NCBI GenBank assembly: GCA_036386835.1
Contig: DASVUX010000050.1
Span: 1 to 64,000 of the forward strand
Length of the DNA: 64,000 bases
Direction of reading: 5' to 3'
Origin: 2-12-FULL-35-15 sp036386835
Lineage (GTDB): Bacteria; Bacteroidota; Bacteroidia; 2-12-FULL-35-15
Below the pieces are notes generated by a model, which saw only the letters and a list, made by a program, of their open reading frames with translations, was not told the origin of the DNA and searched no databases. Positions 60,565-64,000 of this stretch are shown piece by piece. Numbering within the stretch: position 1 is the stretch's first letter; every line of letters starts with the position of its first letter. A program made the translations under genes and the position numbers.

Positions 60565-61401
60565 TTAATTGATGATTATCTTTTTTGTGTATTTGAATTT
60601 GTCATTGGAGTAACGCACGAAATAAGCACCTGCTTTCTCATTTTCCATCTGCAGGATACTTTCTTTTTCACTGACCTGTAATGTAATAATTTCTTTCCCT
60701 GAAATGTCATATACCTGGATAAGACTGCCAGGAGCTGCATCTGGATTGGTGATATAAACAGTGCGGTTATCATTATAGATTTTTACATTTCCGAAACCAT
60801 CATGCCTAATCCCTACTGAAGTGCTGCCGGTCATTATAGGCTGATCAGGAGCATTCATATATGCATAATCTTTTATGGTAAATTGGGTGGCAAGTGCATT
60901 TACATCCAGGCGTGCCCAACCATAATAAGTGGCACCTGACACATTAATCTTTAACCCGATATATTTATCTGTTGATCCCGGCCAGTTGCCATAGGTTGCA
61001 GTGCCAGACCAAAGACTTCCCATTGACTGGTAGGCCCCGACATTCCATTGAAGGCTTGGTTTCACGCTATCGCCTGCAGCCATGGCAAGCGGATAGATAT
61101 AAGCCCCGCTTGTTGAGCCTGCGATCATGTTTGAGTTTAACGCTTCAACTTCAACCTTGTTGTAGCCCGGGGATGATGAAGAAGAGGTAGTAGCGCCCGG
61201 AGTAATGATCTGCCGGAACTGAAAGTCAAATGTTCCGTCATTGTTCAGGTCAAGATCATAGCTGGCTCCATCGGTGTTGAAAGTCTGATCAGGACTGATA
61301 TCAGTATAAACAACCTGGGCATCCGCAGCATTTGCCGATGCGAAGAATGCAGCTGCATAGGCGGAATAAGATTTAAGTTTGGCAGCGTAAGTTTTTTTCA
61401 T
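60565..61401 (-). CDS. Secreted protein with T9SS-type C-terminus (paralogue 3, diverged)
   Basis: 278 residues from ATG 61401; an in-frame start at 61446 lies upstream of the promoter and is rejected. It shares K-L-K-S-Y-S-A-Y, V-V-Y-T-D-I-S-P-D, D-L-N-N-D-G-T-F-D-F, Y-G-W-A-R-L-D-V and A-Y-M-N-A-P-D with the two downstream genes but is clearly more distant. The C-terminus (G-A-Y-F-V-R-Y ... K-K-I-I-I-N) is a sorting-like domain. First gene of a two-gene unit with a good promoter. Confidence 0.82.
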   Translation of the reverse strand: MKKTYAAKLKSYSAYAAAFFASANAADAQVVYTDISPDQTFNTDGASYDLDLNNDGTFDFQFRQIITPGATTSSSSSPGYNKVEVEALNSNMIAGSTSGAYIYPLAMAAGDSVKPSLQWNVGAYQSMGSLWSGTATYGNWPGSTDKYIGLKINVSGATYYGWARLDVNALATQFTIKDYAYMNAPDQPIMTGSTSVGIRHDGFGNVKIYNDNRTVYITNPDAAPGSLIQVYDISGKEIITLQVSEKESILQMENEKAGAYFVRYSNDKFKYTKKIIIN

Positions 61402-61417
61402 AGAATGTTCTGTAAAC

Positions 61418-61447
61418 CAAATATATAAAAAATACCGGATAAGCAAA
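61418..61447 (-). promoter_or_regulatory. Promoter for T9SS paralogues 3 and 2
   Basis: On the minus strand TTTG (61447-61444) and TATATTTG (61425-61418) are 18 bases apart, an exact match to both Bacteroidota promoter elements. The ATG is 16 bases downstream of the -7 box. Confidence 0.7.
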
Positions 61448-61457
61448 TATCCATTTT

Positions 61458-63995
61458 TTAAACTTTATTCCTGTACAGGTCTTTGTCAATAGCAGTGCAC
61501 ATCTCAGGGGTGTTAAGCTCTGCGCCTAGAAAGGATGCTATGTTTTCTGCCTGCTCTTCCGGATGCTCAATGATATCCCTGTAATTTACATACAATACAT
61601 CCATGTTAGGTTGGCCTGCAAGCCAGCTTTCGGTTTTTTTGAGTTGTTTCCGGAATGTTTCAGCAAGCTGGCTGGGAAACACATTCGGATCCTTTCCAAG
61701 CATTTTCTGCTGTGATTTTAATATCTCAGACATATCCCTTTGCATGAAAAGGATCTTGTAATTATAGATCGAAGGAAGGTGAGGCAAAAGATGTGAGATT
61801 ACTTTGATGGCCTTACCCTCGGCTTCATGGACCCATGAATTATCCAGTGCAAGTTTTTTTACCTGTTCGAATTCAAGATAGCCTTTAGGATTGTTTTCAT
61901 CGTCCTTTCTGATGCCATCCGTAAGGGTCTGGATCCCACCCGCTTTCAACATCTGCATCATCATTGAGGTACCCGAACGCGGAAGCCCGGTTACAATTGT
62001 GATTGTACCTTTGATCTTTTCCTTGATAAACTGGCGTGAACGTTCAGCCTTTTCCGGTTGTGCGAGAGGACCATCATACAGTTTCACGAGCCATTCATGG
62101 GCTTTTTTGAATCCCGGCATCATTGCAATACTAACTTCAAATGCCTGGGCCGCCCTCTCGTAATCTTTCATATTCATGAGGATCTCGCCCAGGTGATAAT
62201 GTGCTTCAGGGAAATGATAGTTTAAACTGATCGCATTTAACACTGCATCCGCTGCAAGTTCATATTCATACTGCCGCAGATAACTCATGCCTAATCCATG
62301 GTAGGCATATGGATTATTTATATCAATGGTTACTGCGGTTTTGAATGCTCTTTCAGCATCCGCCCATCTTCTTATTTTATTGTAAACATTCCCTATCTGT
62401 ATATGAAGGAATGGCATATGCGATATTGTCTGTTCAGCTTTCCGGAACATTTCGAGTGCCCTGCGGGGCTTGTTCTCAAACAAAAGCAATGTGCCTTCGA
62501 GAAAATCAAGGTCGGGTAATTCCTTGAGTTCTTTCTTCCGAAGATCTTCTATGAGTTCACGCAGGCCTTTAATGTTTCTTGTGATCTGAAAGCAATGTGC
62601 AAGCTTGAGCCCATACCTGGCGGCAGAAGGGTTCTCTTTATAAAGCGATTCAAGTATCGGGATTGCCAGTTCGTGCCTTCGTGAACCTGCATAAACCTTG
62701 GCGAGGATAAAATCTGTTTCATTTTTATTTGATCTTATCCTTTCCTGCATATCAGCTTCAGGCCCTTCAACATATCCAAGTTCAATAAGCTGCTGCATTG
62801 CCGCCTGGGCTGCCCAGGGATCCTCCTGCAGGTCCGGGGGATGCATGCCGCATTCTCCCTGGACAGTTTCCCAGCTGTCGATATAATCAGGCTGGATATC
62901 TTCTTTAAATGCCTGGAGTAAAGGCTGGCCGTCCATATCCTTTCCGATCGGCAGTCCGAATAAAGTAAGTATTGTAGGGGTGATATCCAGAAGTGTAGCA
63001 CCAAATATTCTCTCATCCTCCAGTATATTCGGGCCTGCCATACATATAATACCGTAAGGGCTATGCTCCAGTGCCGGGGCGATTGGTTCTTTCGGGAGCT
63101 TTTTCGGGCGGAGATGGTCCGAATGAAACCCGTGGTCAGAGAGTATAATCACAGTAGTGTCATCGCCCGCAAGCTGAAGTGTGCGCTCCAGCATCATGTC
63201 CTGGAAGCGGTAAGCGCTGTTTACCACATCTTTATATAAAGCATAGTAATTGTCGGGGATGCCTTCCATCTGGGGAGGATGGAACCTCATAAAGCCATGG
63301 CAGAAATGATCTATTGTATCGAAATACACACCCATGAAATCCCATTCTTTATTTTCAAGGATCCATGTTGATGCAGCATGAAGACTGGATGCTTCCGCCA
63401 GGTGATGGGCTATCGCATGAATGGAACCGTCATTTTCCTGGTTCGCCTGTGCGGCACCGGGAACAAATGGAAGTATCATGGATGCAGTAATCTCATCCAG
63501 GCGAACGCGGAATTCCGATAATGTATCTTCAAGTTCTTTCGGATGGACAGAACCCGCCGGTACAGGCCAGGGATCCTCATTTGATTTCGGTTGTTTCTGG
63601 AACATGTTTGAAACACATACACCATTGATCGGTTCAGCGGGATGGCTTGGCCACCATCCTACCAGGTGCGTTTTGAACCCTTCCTGTGTAAGGATGTTCC
63701 ATACTGCTTTTATTTTTCTTGATGTTACTGAAACAGGCCTTAGCCCTGAGGTTGCCGGGTCCGGTTCAATAAAATTCAGGATCCCGTGTTTATCTGCGGT
63801 TTTGCCGGTAGCTATGGATGTCCATAATATAGGGGAGAGCGGGGGATCGAGTGTGGCAAGGTGACCCATTGCACCTTTATTAATGAGGCTTTCAAGAGCG
63901 GGCATCAATCCCTGGTCGAGCAGGGGATTGATTACTTTCCAGTCAGCAGCATCCCAGCCGATCACCAGTACCTTTTTTGCTAGTCTTTTACTCAT
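61458..63995 (-). CDS. Alkaline phosphatase-superfamily, TPR and sulfotransferase fusion protein
   Basis: 845 residues. Residues ~8-390 form a type I phosphodiesterase/nucleotide pyrophosphatase-like domain: V-I-G-W-D-A-A-D-W, the P-L-S-P-I-L-W-T-S-I-A-T-G nucleophile region, D-T-I-D-H-F-C-H-G and S-D-H-G-F-H-S-D-H as metal ligands. Residues ~410-650 are TPRs. From ~660, V-T-G-L-P-R-S-G-T-S is the 5'-phosphosulfate-binding loop of a PAPS sulfotransferase, with R-D-M-S-E-I-L-K-S as the 3'-phosphate site. No signal peptide. It may couple hydrolysis of a phospho- or sulfo-ester to sulfation, or use both activities on one TPR-bound partner. The substrate is unknown. Confidence 0.85.
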   Translation of the reverse strand: MSKRLAKKVLVIGWDAADWKVINPLLDQGLMPALESLINKGAMGHLATLDPPLSPILWTSIATGKTADKHGILNFIEPDPATSGLRPVSVTSRKIKAVWNILTQEGFKTHLVGWWPSHPAEPINGVCVSNMFQKQPKSNEDPWPVPAGSVHPKELEDTLSEFRVRLDEITASMILPFVPGAAQANQENDGSIHAIAHHLAEASSLHAASTWILENKEWDFMGVYFDTIDHFCHGFMRFHPPQMEGIPDNYYALYKDVVNSAYRFQDMMLERTLQLAGDDTTVIILSDHGFHSDHLRPKKLPKEPIAPALEHSPYGIICMAGPNILEDERIFGATLLDITPTILTLFGLPIGKDMDGQPLLQAFKEDIQPDYIDSWETVQGECGMHPPDLQEDPWAAQAAMQQLIELGYVEGPEADMQERIRSNKNETDFILAKVYAGSRRHELAIPILESLYKENPSAARYGLKLAHCFQITRNIKGLRELIEDLRKKELKELPDLDFLEGTLLLFENKPRRALEMFRKAEQTISHMPFLHIQIGNVYNKIRRWADAERAFKTAVTIDINNPYAYHGLGMSYLRQYEYELAADAVLNAISLNYHFPEAHYHLGEILMNMKDYERAAQAFEVSIAMMPGFKKAHEWLVKLYDGPLAQPEKAERSRQFIKEKIKGTITIVTGLPRSGTSMMMQMLKAGGIQTLTDGIRKDDENNPKGYLEFEQVKKLALDNSWVHEAEGKAIKVISHLLPHLPSIYNYKILFMQRDMSEILKSQQKMLGKDPNVFPSQLAETFRKQLKKTESWLAGQPNMDVLYVNYRDIIEHPEEQAENIASFLGAELNTPEMCTAIDKDLYRNKV

Positions 63996-64000
63996 TTGAA

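Overview
The window looks like chromosome from a member of the Bacteroidota. Six proteins end in C-terminal domains of the type IX secretion system (T9SS), and another three carry a T9SS-type-A-like C-terminus. One gene is a recognisable porZ. Several genes have a TAnnTTTG -7 box, in the best cases with a TTG about 18-19 bases upstream, which is the promoter type of this phylum. The ribosomal protein order is also typical: fusA is followed directly by rpsJ without tuf, and carA follows rplQ. No rRNA, CRISPR array, insertion sequence or phage gene was seen.

Region 1 (1-11.7 kb) is accessory and the most interesting part. A plus-strand run (partial SGNH hydrolase, carrier protein, adenylating enzyme, acyl-CoA-dehydrogenase-like flavoprotein, flavin-dependent halogenase) matches the cassette that converts L-proline to carrier-bound pyrrole-2-carboxylate and then halogenates it (PltL/PltF/PltE/PltA in pyoluteorin, Bmp1-4 in marine bromopyrroles). 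The ten specificity residues of the adenylating enzyme read D-L-F-Y-L-A-L-V-C-K, nearly the PltF-type proline code as I recall it. Three aspartyl/asparaginyl beta-hydroxylase-like oxygenases follow. Then comes a six-gene minus-strand operon (KAS III, ACP, KAS III, short-chain reductase, family 2 glycosyltransferase, GNAT acyltransferase). A second carrier, KAS III enzymes, an acyltransferase and sugar enzymes beside a pyrrole cassette recall the CloN5/CloN2/CloN1/CloN7 relay that puts pyrrole-2-carboxylate on a sugar. A pyrrole-acylated, possibly halogenated glycan or small molecule is therefore an inference worth testing.

Region 2 (11.8-22.8 kb) holds a TMTC-like membrane protein with TPRs, a small secreted protein and a 2825-residue repetitive adhesin-like protein with a gliding-motility-type C-terminal domain.

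Region 3 (23.0-43.2 kb) is the str-S10-spc-alpha ribosomal superoperon with secY, map, infA and rpoA, followed by carA. It includes rpmD (58 codons) and rpmJ (38 codons). Many spacers contain inverted repeats, some in recurring sequence families.

Region 4 (43.3-64 kb) is mixed housekeeping and envelope content: a small lipoprotein, T9SS cargo proteins, a DUF72 protein, tRNA-Arg(CCG), porZ-recO, a cupredoxin, an M42 peptidase-TPR-TonB-like-DUF4421 operon, a choice-of-anchor L protein, pbpC (which appears to lack a standard start codon), a sterol-desaturase-family hydroxylase, three paralogous secreted proteins, and a phosphodiesterase-TPR-sulfotransferase fusion.
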